DNA of 20,520 bases from Actinomycetota bacterium (lineage in GTDB: Bacteria; Actinomycetota; Actinomycetes; S36-B12). The translations under genes were made by a program, and so were the position numbers. Of this stretch, positions 1 through 7,912 are shown piece after piece. The DNA lies in NCBI GenBank assembly GCA_027729865.1, contig JAQCBM010000008.1, forward strand, positions 1 through 20,520, in the 5' to 3' direction. The notes beneath the pieces are model-generated. The model was not told where the DNA came from, searched no databases, and saw only the letters and a list, made by a program, of their open reading frames with translations. Within the stretch, counting starts at the first letter, position 1; the number at the start of each line of letters is the position of its first letter.

Positions 1-2
1 AG

Positions 3-200
3 GTTGGCGAGGTCTATCCCGCGTTCGCACCAGCGCGGCATCTTGCGGACTTGATTGCGGGCCGTGGCGACGTCAACAATGCTCCCGCTATCGAGAGTGC
101 CTGGGCAACGGATGCTCTGGAAGCTGCCTACCGATCAGTCGAGAGCGGTAGACCGGAATTGGCCACAAGTGAAGAGCATTGGACGGGAATGAACTCATGA
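3..200 (+). CDS. C-terminal fragment of a probable Gfo/Idh/MocA-family oxidoreductase (5' end outside window)
   Basis: An open frame enters from the left edge and ends at a TGA at 198-200, leaving about 65 residues. The visible tail has a WATDALEAAYRSVESGRP stretch, the usual last helix and tail of NAD(P)-dependent Gfo/Idh/MocA sugar oxidoreductases. The Rossmann fold and the catalytic Lys would lie outside the window, so the family call rests on the C-terminus and on context. Its stop overlaps the start of the next gene in an ATGA arrangement, so the two are very likely translated together. A sugar or polyol 1-dehydrogenase feeding the acid-sugar dehydratase downstream is a reasonable inference, but the substrate cannot be read from this fragment. 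Confidence 0.55.
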   Translation, partial: VGEVYPAFAPARHLADLIAGRGDVNNAPAIESAWATDALEAAYRSVESGRPELATSEEHWTGMNS

Positions 201-1405
201 CGACAATCAACTCCATTAGAACTCGGGTGATCGGGTTCAGCCGAACGCCCAACACACTGCGCCGTCATCTGGTCACCAATACGTCCGTTCTTCCGGACTT
301 CGAAAGCAAGCCAGATGGTTGGTTCGGACCTGCTTTCTGCACACTGGTCGAACTGCGAACCGAGGACGGTCATGTGGGTGTCGGTACGGCAGGCGCCTTC
401 AATGGGGCCGCAAAGGCCATCGTCGACATGTACCTGGCCGATTTATTGATCGGACAGGATCTGGAGAATCACGAGGGTTTGTGGCAGCGGATGTATCGGA
501 CCTTGATCCGCTTTGGGCGCAGTGGCCCTGCCATTGCGGCGATCTCTGCAGTGGATATCGCCGCATGGGATCTGCATGGGCGTGTCGCGGGTGTATCGGC
601 GATGGAACTCTTGGGCGGCCGAGTCAGACAGAGCGCACCCTGTTACGTGAGTCGGCTGTACGCCCTCGAGGATCTTGACGAGCTCGGGCGTGAAGCCGTG
701 TCCTACGTCGAGCAGGGGTTCTCGGTCCTGAAGCAGCGGTTTGGCTTCGGACCGAAGGATGGGTATGCGGGAATGGAAGCCAATGTGCGGCTCATACGGG
801 CCGTGCGCGAGGCCGTGGGAGATGACATCGAATTGGCTGCCGATGCCTACATGGGCTGGGACTACGGATACGCCCTTGAGATGTCACGACGATTGGCGCC
901 GTTCAATTTGTCGTGGATCGAAGAAGCGCTCATGCCGCAATACGTACAGCTGTATGGCGATCTGCGCCGCGCTAGGCCGGAACAGCGCTGGAGTTGCGGA
1001 GAACACAGTTATACCAAGTGGGACTTTGAGGAATTGATTCGCGAACGCGCTGTCGACATTTTGCAGCCGGACTTCAATCGGGCTGGCGGGCTGACGGAGG
1101 CGCGCAAGATCTGTGCTCTGGCGGAAACGGCCGGGCTTCCCGTCTACCCACACTCGAACGAAGTTCACAACCTAGCGATCATCTACTCTCAATCGGCACA
1201 CGTGTGCCCGATCGTCGAATACTTCCCCAATGTCGAACCTGACACTGGCAACGAACTGTTTTGGAAGCTCTTCGTCGGCAACGCCGAAGCCGTAGGTGGC
1301 ATGTTGACGCCACCGGATCGCCCTGGCCTGGGAGTGGATGTGGACCAAGATGTCGCGTCGGGACTGACCGTTGTCGACGGTGACTGGTTGGAACTCGAGG
1401 CGTGA
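197..1405 (+). CDS. Enolase-superfamily acid-sugar dehydratase (probable L-rhamnonate dehydratase-like)
   Basis: This 402-residue protein belongs to the mandelate racemase group of the enolase superfamily, whose members use Mg2+ to dehydrate sugar acids to 2-keto-3-deoxy acids. An N-terminal capping domain (about 1-130) precedes the barrel. The visible catalytic set is a K179-x-R181 base motif, metal ligands around D216, E242 and E269 (followed by H270), an ILQPD segment near D292, and a PH motif with H319. The WIEE, SCGEH and ILQPD blocks resemble E. coli RhmD. ATG at 197 was chosen because it overlaps the upstream stop (ATGA); a TTG at 179 in the same frame is less likely. The rhamnose cluster next door favours L-rhamnonate as substrate, but L-fuconate, L-lyxonate or another aldonate cannot be excluded. 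Confidence 0.85.
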   Translation: MTTINSIRTRVIGFSRTPNTLRRHLVTNTSVLPDFESKPDGWFGPAFCTLVELRTEDGHVGVGTAGAFNGAAKAIVDMYLADLLIGQDLENHEGLWQRMYRTLIRFGRSGPAIAAISAVDIAAWDLHGRVAGVSAMELLGGRVRQSAPCYVSRLYALEDLDELGREAVSYVEQGFSVLKQRFGFGPKDGYAGMEANVRLIRAVREAVGDDIELAADAYMGWDYGYALEMSRRLAPFNLSWIEEALMPQYVQLYGDLRRARPEQRWSCGEHSYTKWDFEELIRERAVDILQPDFNRAGGLTEARKICALAETAGLPVYPHSNEVHNLAIIYSQSAHVCPIVEYFPNVEPDTGNELFWKLFVGNAEAVGGMLTPPDRPGLGVDVDQDVASGLTVVDGDWLELEA

Positions 1406-1407
1406 GA

Positions 1408-2349
1408 CTAATCTCCGCCCGCTTCATTGAAGTAGTCGATGATGTTCTGTACGGCTAGTCGACGCAAGTCGGGAAGTGCCTGAGCTGAAGCCCACGCTGC
1501 GTGAGGGGTCAAGAGGACTCGGTCGAGGGATCGAAGTGGGCTATCCGTGGCAAGTGGTTCCACACCGAACACATCCAGGGCCGCTCCGCCGACTTGTCCC
1601 TCCAGGAGTCCTGCGGCGAGCGCGGCTTCATCGATAAGCGGTCCACGGCTCGTGTTCACGATGATGGGGCTCTTCCGCAGCCGGGCTATCGCGTGACTGT
1701 CTATCAAGTGGCGACTTTCCTCTGTCAAAGGTGCATGCAAGGAGATGATGTCCGAGTCGGCCAGCAAGGTATCGAGATCCACCAGCTTGATGTCCGACGG
1801 CGGACTAGCGACCGGATCGTAGGCGATCACATCGCACCCCCATGCTTGAAAGCCTTGTGCGACGGCACGTCCGATGCGCCCCAGACCGACGATGCCAACC
1901 GTCGCTTGCGATAGACGTTTGATCGATGGTGCATAGGTAATGGCCGACCACTGACCTGATCGCACTTGGGAGTCAAGTGCCGGAATCTGCCGCCACAGTG
2001 CCAACGCTGTGGCGAACGCGTGAGTTGCTACCTCTTCTATGCAGTAATCGGGGACATTCCGCACCTCGACGCCTCGGTCCTGCGCTGCATCGAGGTCGAT
2101 CATGTCGATTCCTATGCCCAATCGGCTGATGAACCTGCAATCGGGTGCAGCTTCCAGGACGCGCTCGGTGATGGGTGCCCATTGGACTAGCAGTGCCTGT
2201 GGATTGAATGCCCGAACGGCATCGATCACCTCTTCCTCACTCGTGCATTGGCGAACGACGACTTCCGCGTCCAGGGCCTCGGTGAGGGCGGTGGTCTCCA
2301 GCACGTTGTCGCCGAGATCGTTGTCGGTGATGAGCACTCGGGGTCGCAT
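1408..2349 (-). CDS. D-isomer-specific 2-hydroxyacid dehydrogenase (NAD(P)-dependent)
   Basis: This 313-residue protein fits the D-2-hydroxyacid dehydrogenase family (phosphoglycerate, glyoxylate/hydroxypyruvate and related reductases). It has a nucleotide-binding GLGRIG at 155-160. The catalytic triad is R235 in NTSRGP, E264 in GVEP and H283 in TPHAA. The regulatory ACT domain of classical SerA is absent, so this is a short catabolic-type enzyme. ATG at 2349 has a clear GAGGAG ribosome site seven bases upstream (CTCCTC at 2357-2362 on the plus strand). It is transcribed away from the ABC transporter operon and shares its promoter region, which suggests common control. Its stop lies two bases from that of the convergent dehydratase. 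The substrate is unknown; a 2-keto acid from sugar breakdown is an inference. Confidence 0.85.
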   Translation of the reverse strand: MRPRVLITDNDLGDNVLETTALTEALDAEVVVRQCTSEEEVIDAVRAFNPQALLVQWAPITERVLEAAPDCRFISRLGIGIDMIDLDAAQDRGVEVRNVPDYCIEEVATHAFATALALWRQIPALDSQVRSGQWSAITYAPSIKRLSQATVGIVGLGRIGRAVAQGFQAWGCDVIAYDPVASPPSDIKLVDLDTLLADSDIISLHAPLTEESRHLIDSHAIARLRKSPIIVNTSRGPLIDEAALAAGLLEGQVGGAALDVFGVEPLATDSPLRSLDRVLLTPHAAWASAQALPDLRRLAVQNIIDYFNEAGGD

Positions 2350-2487
2350 ATGTGAACTCCTCAGATAAGAAATGAAATAAATGTCCGATATATACGTTTT
2401 TTATTACGATTTGAGCAACTTTTGCTGCAACGTGTCTGACAACTGACACTATGACCCCGTGAAGATCGCGTCAAGCGGGAGGCTCAC
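2350..2487. promoter_or_regulatory. AT-rich divergent promoter region between the hydroxyacid dehydrogenase and the rhamnose operon
   Basis: This 138-bp stretch is the only clear bidirectional control region for the large operon. Positions 2365-2420 are markedly AT-rich against a GC-rich background and include a TATATA run near 2388-2394. On the minus side a GAGGAG ribosome site precedes ATG 2349. On the plus side GGGAGG at 2477-2482 lies five bases before GTG 2488. A possible plus-strand promoter is TTGCTG at 2422-2427 with GACACT at 2445-2450, 17 bases apart, but neither element is strong. The GntR-type palindrome at 2433-2441 lies between these two elements, where a bound repressor would block polymerase. 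Confidence 0.6.
2433..2441. promoter_or_regulatory. Candidate FadR/GntR operator, palindrome TGTCTGACA
   Basis: TGTC-T-GACA is a perfect 9-bp palindrome around one central base. It matches the TGTCnGACA core bound by many FCD-domain GntR regulators. The operon it precedes encodes exactly such a regulator at 7202-7912. A second, imperfect copy (TGTCCGATA, one mismatch to the core) lies at 2382-2390, with centres 51 bp apart, about five helical turns. Binding by the local regulator is an inference. Confidence 0.5.
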
Positions 2488-3972
2488 GTGCCGGTAGTCG
2501 ATTGCCGAGGCGTTTCGAAGTGGTACGGCACCGCGAAGGTCCTAGACGACGTCGACTTCAGCGTGAACGAGGGTGAGATCCACGTCCTGCTCGGCGAGAA
2601 CGGTGCGGGCAAGAGCACGCTTGTCAAGATCGTCGCGGGACTCGTGAGTCCCGACCGCGGAGAGGTGAGCATCAGTGGTACCGAGCTTCGGTACGGGTCG
2701 GTTGTCGCCGCGCAGAGCATGGGTGTGGCCCTGATCCATCAAGAGCCGCGGCTCTTCCCCGATCTGACGGTGATGGAGAACGTCTGGATCGACCAGCGGT
2801 CCGGTGCGGTGGGTAAGCAGCGTTTTCGCCTTTCCCAGATGGGATCTCGCACGAAGGAGCTCTTGGCTCAGTTGGGAAGTTCGGTTTCGCCGGACGCGCG
2901 TGTGGCTTTCCTGTCTGTTGCGGATCAACAGATGGTCGACATAGCGGCCGCCTTGCGTCGTGATCTCAAGGTGCTGATCGTCGATGAGCCCACCGCTTCG
3001 CTCACCCCATCGGAGGTGACCAATCTGTTCCGCGTCATGCGAGATCTCAAGGACCAGGGTGTGGCGATCATCTTCATCGGCCACCGACTCGAGGAGATCT
3101 TGGAGATCAGCGATCGCATCACCGTTCTGCGTGACGGGAAGCTCGTAACGACTGTGAACCGCTCCGATGCCAATGAGGACGAATTGATCCGCCTCATGAT
3201 CGGGCGGGACATCGACACGGGAGAACGAAGAGATTCCGCGAACGTAGGAGACGTCCTGTTGACAGTGGCCAACTTGTCTGAGGCCGGCCGGTTCTCCGAT
3301 GTCTCGCTCAACGTCCGGCAAGGGGAAATCGTCGGAATCGGTGGACTGGTTGGAGCGGGCCGAAGTGAGCTACTCGAGACCATCTTCGGGGTGAGGGCGA
3401 AATCCGCCGGCACGATCGATGTCGGGGGAGCAGACATCTCCTCCATCTCGGATGCTGTCTCGGCAGGTATGGGTCTTGTACCCGAAGATCGAGGGCGCTA
3501 CGGGCTCATTCTTTTGACGAGCGTTCTCAACAACATATCCGCCCCCAATTTGGATCTGACTTCTTGGCACGATGTCCGTTCGCCTCGAAAGGAACTGCGT
3601 AATGCCGAGAGCATCGTGTCTCGGCTGCGGATCAAGGTGTCGAATGTCCAGCAGTTAGCCGGTCAGTTGAGTGGTGGCAATCAGCAACGCGTGAGCCTAG
3701 GCAAATGGCTGGTGCGAGACCTCGAAGTCCTATTGGTCGATGAGCCCACGCGAGGGGTCGATATCGGCTCGAAGGTCGAGATCCACGCTCTCCTGCGGGA
3801 GTTCGCAGACTCAGGCAAGGCGGTCGTCATGGTCAGTAGTGACATGCGCGAGTTGCTCGAGGTGCCCGATCGGATCTTGATCATGCGTGAAGGTCGTCTG
3901 GCTGGCGAACTCTCGAGGGAGGAAGCCACGGAGGAAGCGGTGATGCGGTTGGCTTCGGGGGTCGCCGCATGA
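2488..3972 (+). CDS. rhaT: Sugar (L-rhamnose) ABC importer, ATP-binding protein with two ABC domains
   Basis: This 494-residue cytoplasmic ATPase has the tandem-domain layout of RbsA/MglA-type sugar importers. Domain 1 has Walker A GENGAGKST (36-44), a signature-like LSVADQQ (142-148) and Walker B VLIVDEP (162-168). Domain 2 has the degenerate P-loop GLVGAGRSE (286-294) normal for this family, signature LSGGNQQ (394-400) and Walker B VLLVDEP (414-420). One functional and one degenerate ATP site are therefore expected. GTG 2488 was chosen for its GGGAGG site five bases upstream. Its end overlaps the first permease by ATGA. The rhamnose assignment comes from the binding protein and the enzymes of the operon; from this protein alone one could say only pentose or deoxyhexose importer. 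Confidence 0.85.
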   Translation: MPVVDCRGVSKWYGTAKVLDDVDFSVNEGEIHVLLGENGAGKSTLVKIVAGLVSPDRGEVSISGTELRYGSVVAAQSMGVALIHQEPRLFPDLTVMENVWIDQRSGAVGKQRFRLSQMGSRTKELLAQLGSSVSPDARVAFLSVADQQMVDIAAALRRDLKVLIVDEPTASLTPSEVTNLFRVMRDLKDQGVAIIFIGHRLEEILEISDRITVLRDGKLVTTVNRSDANEDELIRLMIGRDIDTGERRDSANVGDVLLTVANLSEAGRFSDVSLNVRQGEIVGIGGLVGAGRSELLETIFGVRAKSAGTIDVGGADISSISDAVSAGMGLVPEDRGRYGLILLTSVLNNISAPNLDLTSWHDVRSPRKELRNAESIVSRLRIKVSNVQQLAGQLSGGNQQRVSLGKWLVRDLEVLLVDEPTRGVDIGSKVEIHALLREFADSGKAVVMVSSDMRELLEVPDRILIMREGRLAGELSREEATEEAVMRLASGVAA

Positions 3973-4982
3973 GCGATGTGAAGGGTGCCGGCCGCTTGAG
4001 GCAGATCGCTCGCCTTCGGGAAGCCGGCATAGCCGCCGTCATCATCGTCTTGATCGTCGTGTTCGGTGTACTGAATCCGCGGTTCCTGAATCCGGACAAC
4101 CTGGGTTCGATCGTGTTGAGCGTCGGCATCCTGATGATCCTGGCCATCGGCCAGATGCTGGTGATCATCACTCGGAATATCGATCTGTCGGTCGGCAGCG
4201 TTCTGGGTTTGTCAGCGATGGTCATGGGAATGGTCGGGCGAGATTTCCCCCAACTGCCCATTGCATTACTCATCGTCGTCGCCATGGTGGTGGGAGGTCT
4301 AGCGGGGGCCGTGAACGGTGTGCTGGTGGCGCTGTTCAAGATTCCAGCCATCATCGCCACCCTAGGAACGCTCGCGATCTTTCGTGGCTTGACATTCCTG
4401 GTGTCGAACAACGTTCAAGTCGATCCCGAAGACATCTCAGTGGAGATGAAGAACTTGGCCGCACGAGGGCTCCTCGGTGTCCCGTGGCTCGTGATATTCG
4501 CGCTCATCGTCGTGGCGTTGGCGTGGTGGTTCACCAAACGCACCATGACCGGCAAGCGCCTGTACGCGATCGGAAGCAATCCAGATGCCGCGCGTATGCG
4601 CGGACTGAACGTGACGGGACTCACGTTCGGCGTGTTCGTCGTCATGGGCGCTCTTGCCGGACTCGGCGGAGCGATGTACGTCGCACGGTTCGCGACCGTG
4701 AATCCTGCTGATGCTGGACTTGGCTTCGAGCTCGCCGTGATCAGTGCCGTGGTCATCGGTGGCACGAACATATTCGGAGGTTCCGGAACCGTTCTCGGAA
4801 CCGTCCTCGGCACGATTCTCGTGGGAATCCTGGCAAACGGACTCACAGTGGTGGGCGTGAGTGGGTTCTGGCAGAGATTCGCGTCCGGCGCCATCATTCT
4901 GCTCGCGATCGTGGCTGACTCCTTTGTACGCAAACGGATCGAAACGCGCCAATCGCGTGAGACGGTGGTGAGGTCACCATGA
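3969..4982 (+). CDS. rhaP: Sugar (L-rhamnose) ABC importer, first permease
   Basis: This 337-residue integral membrane protein belongs to the RbsC-like BPD_transp_2 family and has roughly eight to ten hydrophobic segments. The conserved NIDLSVGSVLGLS stretch near residues 64-76 and the GGTNIFGGSGTVLGT loop near residues 258-272 are diagnostic; the latter region contacts the ATPase. The N-terminus is short and basic, and the C-terminus ends in charged residues, as expected for a cytoplasmic tail. It overlaps the ATPase gene by four bases and the second permease by four bases, so the three are translationally coupled in equal dose. Naming it P rather than Q follows gene order in rhizobial rha clusters and is tentative. 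Confidence 0.85.
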   Translation: MSDVKGAGRLRQIARLREAGIAAVIIVLIVVFGVLNPRFLNPDNLGSIVLSVGILMILAIGQMLVIITRNIDLSVGSVLGLSAMVMGMVGRDFPQLPIALLIVVAMVVGGLAGAVNGVLVALFKIPAIIATLGTLAIFRGLTFLVSNNVQVDPEDISVEMKNLAARGLLGVPWLVIFALIVVALAWWFTKRTMTGKRLYAIGSNPDAARMRGLNVTGLTFGVFVVMGALAGLGGAMYVARFATVNPADAGLGFELAVISAVVIGGTNIFGGSGTVLGTVLGTILVGILANGLTVVGVSGFWQRFASGAIILLAIVADSFVRKRIETRQSRETVVRSP

Positions 4983-6004
4983 GTCGAATGGTCATGCAGG
5001 ACGTGTCGGACTCCGTAGTGAGTAGGCCAGCGCCGTGGTTCTCACGCGCCGTCCCTTACTTACCGTCGATCGTGATCTTGATCGCGGCGATGATCTATGG
5101 AACGGTGTCGTCGCCCTACTTCCTGAACTTCACGGCACTGCTAGTGAACACCGGTCGGTACGTCGAGATCGGCCTCCTTGCGCTGGCGTTGACGGTGGTG
5201 ATCGTCAACGGCGACATCGATCTTTCCGTCGCCAGCAATCTCGCCGTCAGTGCGGCGACGATGGGCCTGATGGTCGAAGGTGGCGTCGCCGTCGAGATCG
5301 CCGCTTTAGCGGCCTTGGCTGTGGGCGTCGGTTTGGGTGCCATCAACGCGATATTCATCGTCGGCTTGGGCTTGCCGAGTCTTGTCGTAACCCTGGCCAC
5401 GCTTGCGCTGTATCGAGGGCTCGCTCAAATCATGTTGGGCGACAACGCCGTTACCGCGTATCCGGACGAGTTCGTCGGCGCGGATCAGGTTTCAGTACTG
5501 GGGGAGGCCGTTCGTGTGCCGATGCCGCTGGTCATGTTCCTCGGATTCGCTGTCTTGTTCTCCTTCCTCCTGACTCGCACGAATTTCGGCTTGTCTTGCT
5601 ACCTGACCGGCAGCAACCAGAAGGCTGCGCTCTTCTCCGGCATCAAGACGGACCGCACGAGGGCCACTGCCTTCCTCCTGGCCGGTCTCATGGCCGGCGC
5701 GGCAGCCGTGATGCTGACCTCTCGACTCGGTTCGACTCTCTCGAACGTCGGTTTAGGTTTGGAATTGCTGGCCATCACAGTCGTCGTGTTGGGGGGAACG
5801 GACATATTCGGTGGCCGAGGAACGATCCTGGGAACCGTCATTGCCCTCTTTGCGGTGATGGCCGTGCGCGAATCCCTCGTGATCTCGAATGTCAATGGCC
5901 AAGTACAAGACGCTGTCGTCGGCGTGATCTTGATCGTCGCGATAGTCGTGCCAATTGCGGTAACCCGATGGAAATCGAGAGCTGCCACTCGAAGACTCAG
6001 GTGA
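4979..6004 (+). CDS. rhaQ: Sugar (L-rhamnose) ABC importer, second permease
   Basis: This 341-residue RbsC-like permease is homologous to but clearly diverged from the preceding one, as expected for a heterodimeric channel. It shows the NGDIDLSVAS segment (about 79-88), a LPSLVVTLATLALYRGLAQ segment (about 130-148) and a GGTDIFGGRGTILGT loop (about 272-286). About eight to ten membrane segments are predicted by eye. It starts at ATG 4979 in an ATGA overlap with the first permease. Its stop codon sits inside a 9-bp inverted repeat that separates the membrane and ATPase genes from the binding-protein gene. Confidence 0.85.
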   Translation: MSRMVMQDVSDSVVSRPAPWFSRAVPYLPSIVILIAAMIYGTVSSPYFLNFTALLVNTGRYVEIGLLALALTVVIVNGDIDLSVASNLAVSAATMGLMVEGGVAVEIAALAALAVGVGLGAINAIFIVGLGLPSLVVTLATLALYRGLAQIMLGDNAVTAYPDEFVGADQVSVLGEAVRVPMPLVMFLGFAVLFSFLLTRTNFGLSCYLTGSNQKAALFSGIKTDRTRATAFLLAGLMAGAAAVMLTSRLGSTLSNVGLGLELLAITVVVLGGTDIFGGRGTILGTVIALFAVMAVRESLVISNVNGQVQDAVVGVILIVAIVVPIAVTRWKSRAATRRLR

Positions 6005-6023
6005 CATGAGGGTTGTCACCTGA
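5997..6023 (+). promoter_or_regulatory. Intra-operon hairpin between permease and binding-protein genes
   Basis: TCAGGTGAC (5997-6005) pairs perfectly with GTCACCTGA (6015-6023) around a nine-base loop. The permease stop codon (6002-6004) lies in the left arm. No T-tract follows, so it is more likely an mRNA processing or stabilising element, or a weak attenuator, than a full terminator. Binding proteins are usually needed in excess over the membrane parts, and such hairpins commonly sit at this junction; that role is inferred. Confidence 0.45.
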
Positions 6024-6063
6024 TCGCGTGCGAGAGTCGCCGCGAACAGCGAAAGGTAAGAGG

Positions 6064-7164
6064 ATGAGGAAGGTTCGCAGATCGATGGGCCTTGTCGCTA
6101 TTGCGGCATCGGCAACCATGATTCTCGCTGCGTGCGGTGGGAATGAATCCTCTTCGGAGGAGACGGCAGCGGAGGCGGCGACTGAGGAAGCCGTTGTTGC
6201 CGAAGAGACAGTCGAGGAAGCTCCCGCTGAGGGTGGTGGCGAGGCACTCCGGGTCACGTATATCCCGAAGAATCTCGGAAATCCGTACTTCGATGCCATC
6301 GTCAAGGGCTTCAATGAGGCTGCCCCTGGACTGAACATGACGGTGGAAGTCGTCGCACCGGCTCAGGCAGGAGCAACCGATCAGATCCCGTTCATCGATG
6401 CGGCAATCCAGCAGCAGGTGGATGCGATCGCAATCTCGCCTAATGACCTCGATGCCCTGTGCCCCTCGCTCAAGCGAGCCATGGAGGCGGGAATCACTGT
6501 CCTGACAGTGAACGGCGACACTGCCCCCGATTGCCGTGAGGCATCCATTACCCCGGTGGACTTCAGCCAACTCGGCCGTTACCTCGTCGATTTGACCGCT
6601 GAGGTAACCGGCGGAGAAGGCGAGTGGGCTTTCCTCTCGGCGACATCGACTGCTCCCGATCAGAACTCCTGGCTCGAGGCCGCTGCCGAGTACATCTCCT
6701 CGGGTGAATCGCCTGCTGGCCTGACTTTGGTGGACACGGTCTATGGCGACGATCAGCCGGACAAGAGCGCAACAGAGGCTCAGGCACTTCTTACGAAGTA
6801 CCCGGATCTCGCGGCCATCAACGCACCCACGACTGTGGGCATCGCGGCTGCTGCTCAGGTGCTGTCCCAATCTCCTCGCAAGGGACAGGTGCAGGTGACC
6901 GGTCTTGGAACCCCCAACCAGATGCGTGAGTTCATCAAGGACGGCACGGTGCAGAAGTTCGCACTCTGGGATCCCGCCCTTCAGGGAACGATTGCCGCGA
7001 ATCTGATCGTGGGACTGCAGAACGGCTCAATCGTCGCTGGTGAGGACGTCGCATTCGAGGTCCCTGGAGTCGGCGAGCGCATCATGGCCGGCGCTGATCG
7101 ATTGATCATCGCTGGTCCGCCGCAGGAGTTCGATGCGTCGAACATCGACGACTTCGACTTCTAG
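6064..7164 (+). CDS. rhaS: L-rhamnose ABC importer, substrate-binding lipoprotein
   Basis: This 366-residue extracytoplasmic sugar-binding protein has a lipoprotein signal: a basic start, a hydrophobic core and lipobox LAAC with C24 as the lipidated residue. An acidic Ala/Glu-rich linker (about 27-60) then spaces the domain from the membrane. The mature part is a type I periplasmic-binding fold. The NPYFDAIVKG motif (73-82), the PTTVGIAAAAQVL and VTGLGTP segments and the NIDDFDF C-terminus match RhaS-type rhamnose-binding proteins closely. ATG 6064 was chosen because AAAGG lies seven bases upstream and the signal peptide begins there; an upstream in-frame start at 6013 would add 17 residues before the signal and falls in the hairpin. 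This gene gives the best evidence that the imported sugar is L-rhamnose. Confidence 0.88.
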   Translation: MRKVRRSMGLVAIAASATMILAACGGNESSSEETAAEAATEEAVVAEETVEEAPAEGGGEALRVTYIPKNLGNPYFDAIVKGFNEAAPGLNMTVEVVAPAQAGATDQIPFIDAAIQQQVDAIAISPNDLDALCPSLKRAMEAGITVLTVNGDTAPDCREASITPVDFSQLGRYLVDLTAEVTGGEGEWAFLSATSTAPDQNSWLEAAAEYISSGESPAGLTLVDTVYGDDQPDKSATEAQALLTKYPDLAAINAPTTVGIAAAAQVLSQSPRKGQVQVTGLGTPNQMREFIKDGTVQKFALWDPALQGTIAANLIVGLQNGSIVAGEDVAFEVPGVGERIMAGADRLIIAGPPQEFDASNIDDFDF

Positions 7165-7201
7165 GTCGCACTAGGTAGACACGAAGGGAAGGAGGCGCAC
7201 A

Positions 7202-7912
7202 GTGGCTCGAGTCAAACTCAGTTCACAGATCGTTCAGCAGATCTTGCAACAGATCGGCAGCGGTGATCTGGTGGAAGGCTCGGCTCTTCCGGCTGAGTCA
7301 GCCCTGTGCGCCTCCTTCGGTGTCAGTCGATCGGTGGCACGAGAGGCCATCGGTTCATTGGCTGCCAAGGGATTCATATCGGTGTCTCAAGGAGCGGCAA
7401 CCGTCGTTGCTCCCCGGTATTCGTGGAACATCCTGGATCCGGATTTCCTGCAGGTGACAGGTGGGCGTGAATACCTGCGGGAATTGCAGGAGGCACGAGA
7501 GAAACTCGAACCCCAGATCGCCGCTCTGGCTGCGGAAAGAGCCTCGGCGGAATCCATCGAACTGCTGAGGCACCTTGCAACCGAGATGCTTCGAGAGGAC
7601 CCCGATCCCGAAAGTCACGCCCAACTGGACATCCGCTTCCATGAAGCGATCGCCGCCGCGACGGGAAATGCCGTCTTATTCTCGTTGCACCATTCGCTCG
7701 TTCAACTCGGTTACGTGATGCGTGTCGTCAATGCCGAAGTGCCTGGTGCCATTCATCGCGCAGTGGAGTGGCATCTCCACATTGTGGAGGCCATCGAGAG
7801 CCGCAATCCCGGTGCTGCCGAGGCGGCCATGCGCTTGCACCTCAATCAGGTGCGGAGCGAATTGGAGAGTGAACTGAATCGAGACCTTACTCAGGGAAAG
7901 GTTGCATCGTGA
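7202..7912 (+). CDS. FadR-subfamily GntR transcriptional regulator (FCD domain)
   Basis: This 236-residue regulator has an N-terminal winged helix-turn-helix (1-70) with the LPAESALCASFGVSRSVAREA recognition block. A helical FCD ligand domain (about 90-225) follows. Likely metal ligands are D143, H147, one of H191/H193, and H213, so a metal-assisted sugar acid or hydroxy acid effector is plausible (in this family such acids are typical inducers). The GTG start has an AAGGAGG site just upstream. It lies inside the operon it probably controls and would be autoregulated through the TGTCTGACA site at 2433-2441. Its stop overlaps the next start (TGATG). Effector identity (rhamnonate, 2-keto-3-deoxyrhamnonate or lactate) is unknown. 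Confidence 0.88.
   Translation: MARVKLSSQIVQQILQQIGSGDLVEGSALPAESALCASFGVSRSVAREAIGSLAAKGFISVSQGAATVVAPRYSWNILDPDFLQVTGGREYLRELQEAREKLEPQIAALAAERASAESIELLRHLATEMLREDPDPESHAQLDIRFHEAIAAATGNAVLFSLHHSLVQLGYVMRVVNAEVPGAIHRAVEWHLHIVEAIESRNPGAAEAAMRLHLNQVRSELESELNRDLTQGKVAS

Noticed and set aside
1051..1058. TGTCGACA palindrome inside the dehydratase gene as a GntR site
   Set aside because: It lacks the central base of the TGTCnGACA core and lies deep in coding sequence; best explained by codon content.
2451..2462. ATG-ACC-CCG-TGA mini-ORF in the leader of the transporter operon
   Set aside because: Three codons with no ribosome site; expected by chance.
5035..6009. Long plus-strand frame (324 codons) overlapping the second permease
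   Set aside because: It is an Arg-rich shadow of the permease in another frame; the permease frame has the family motifs and the coupled start.
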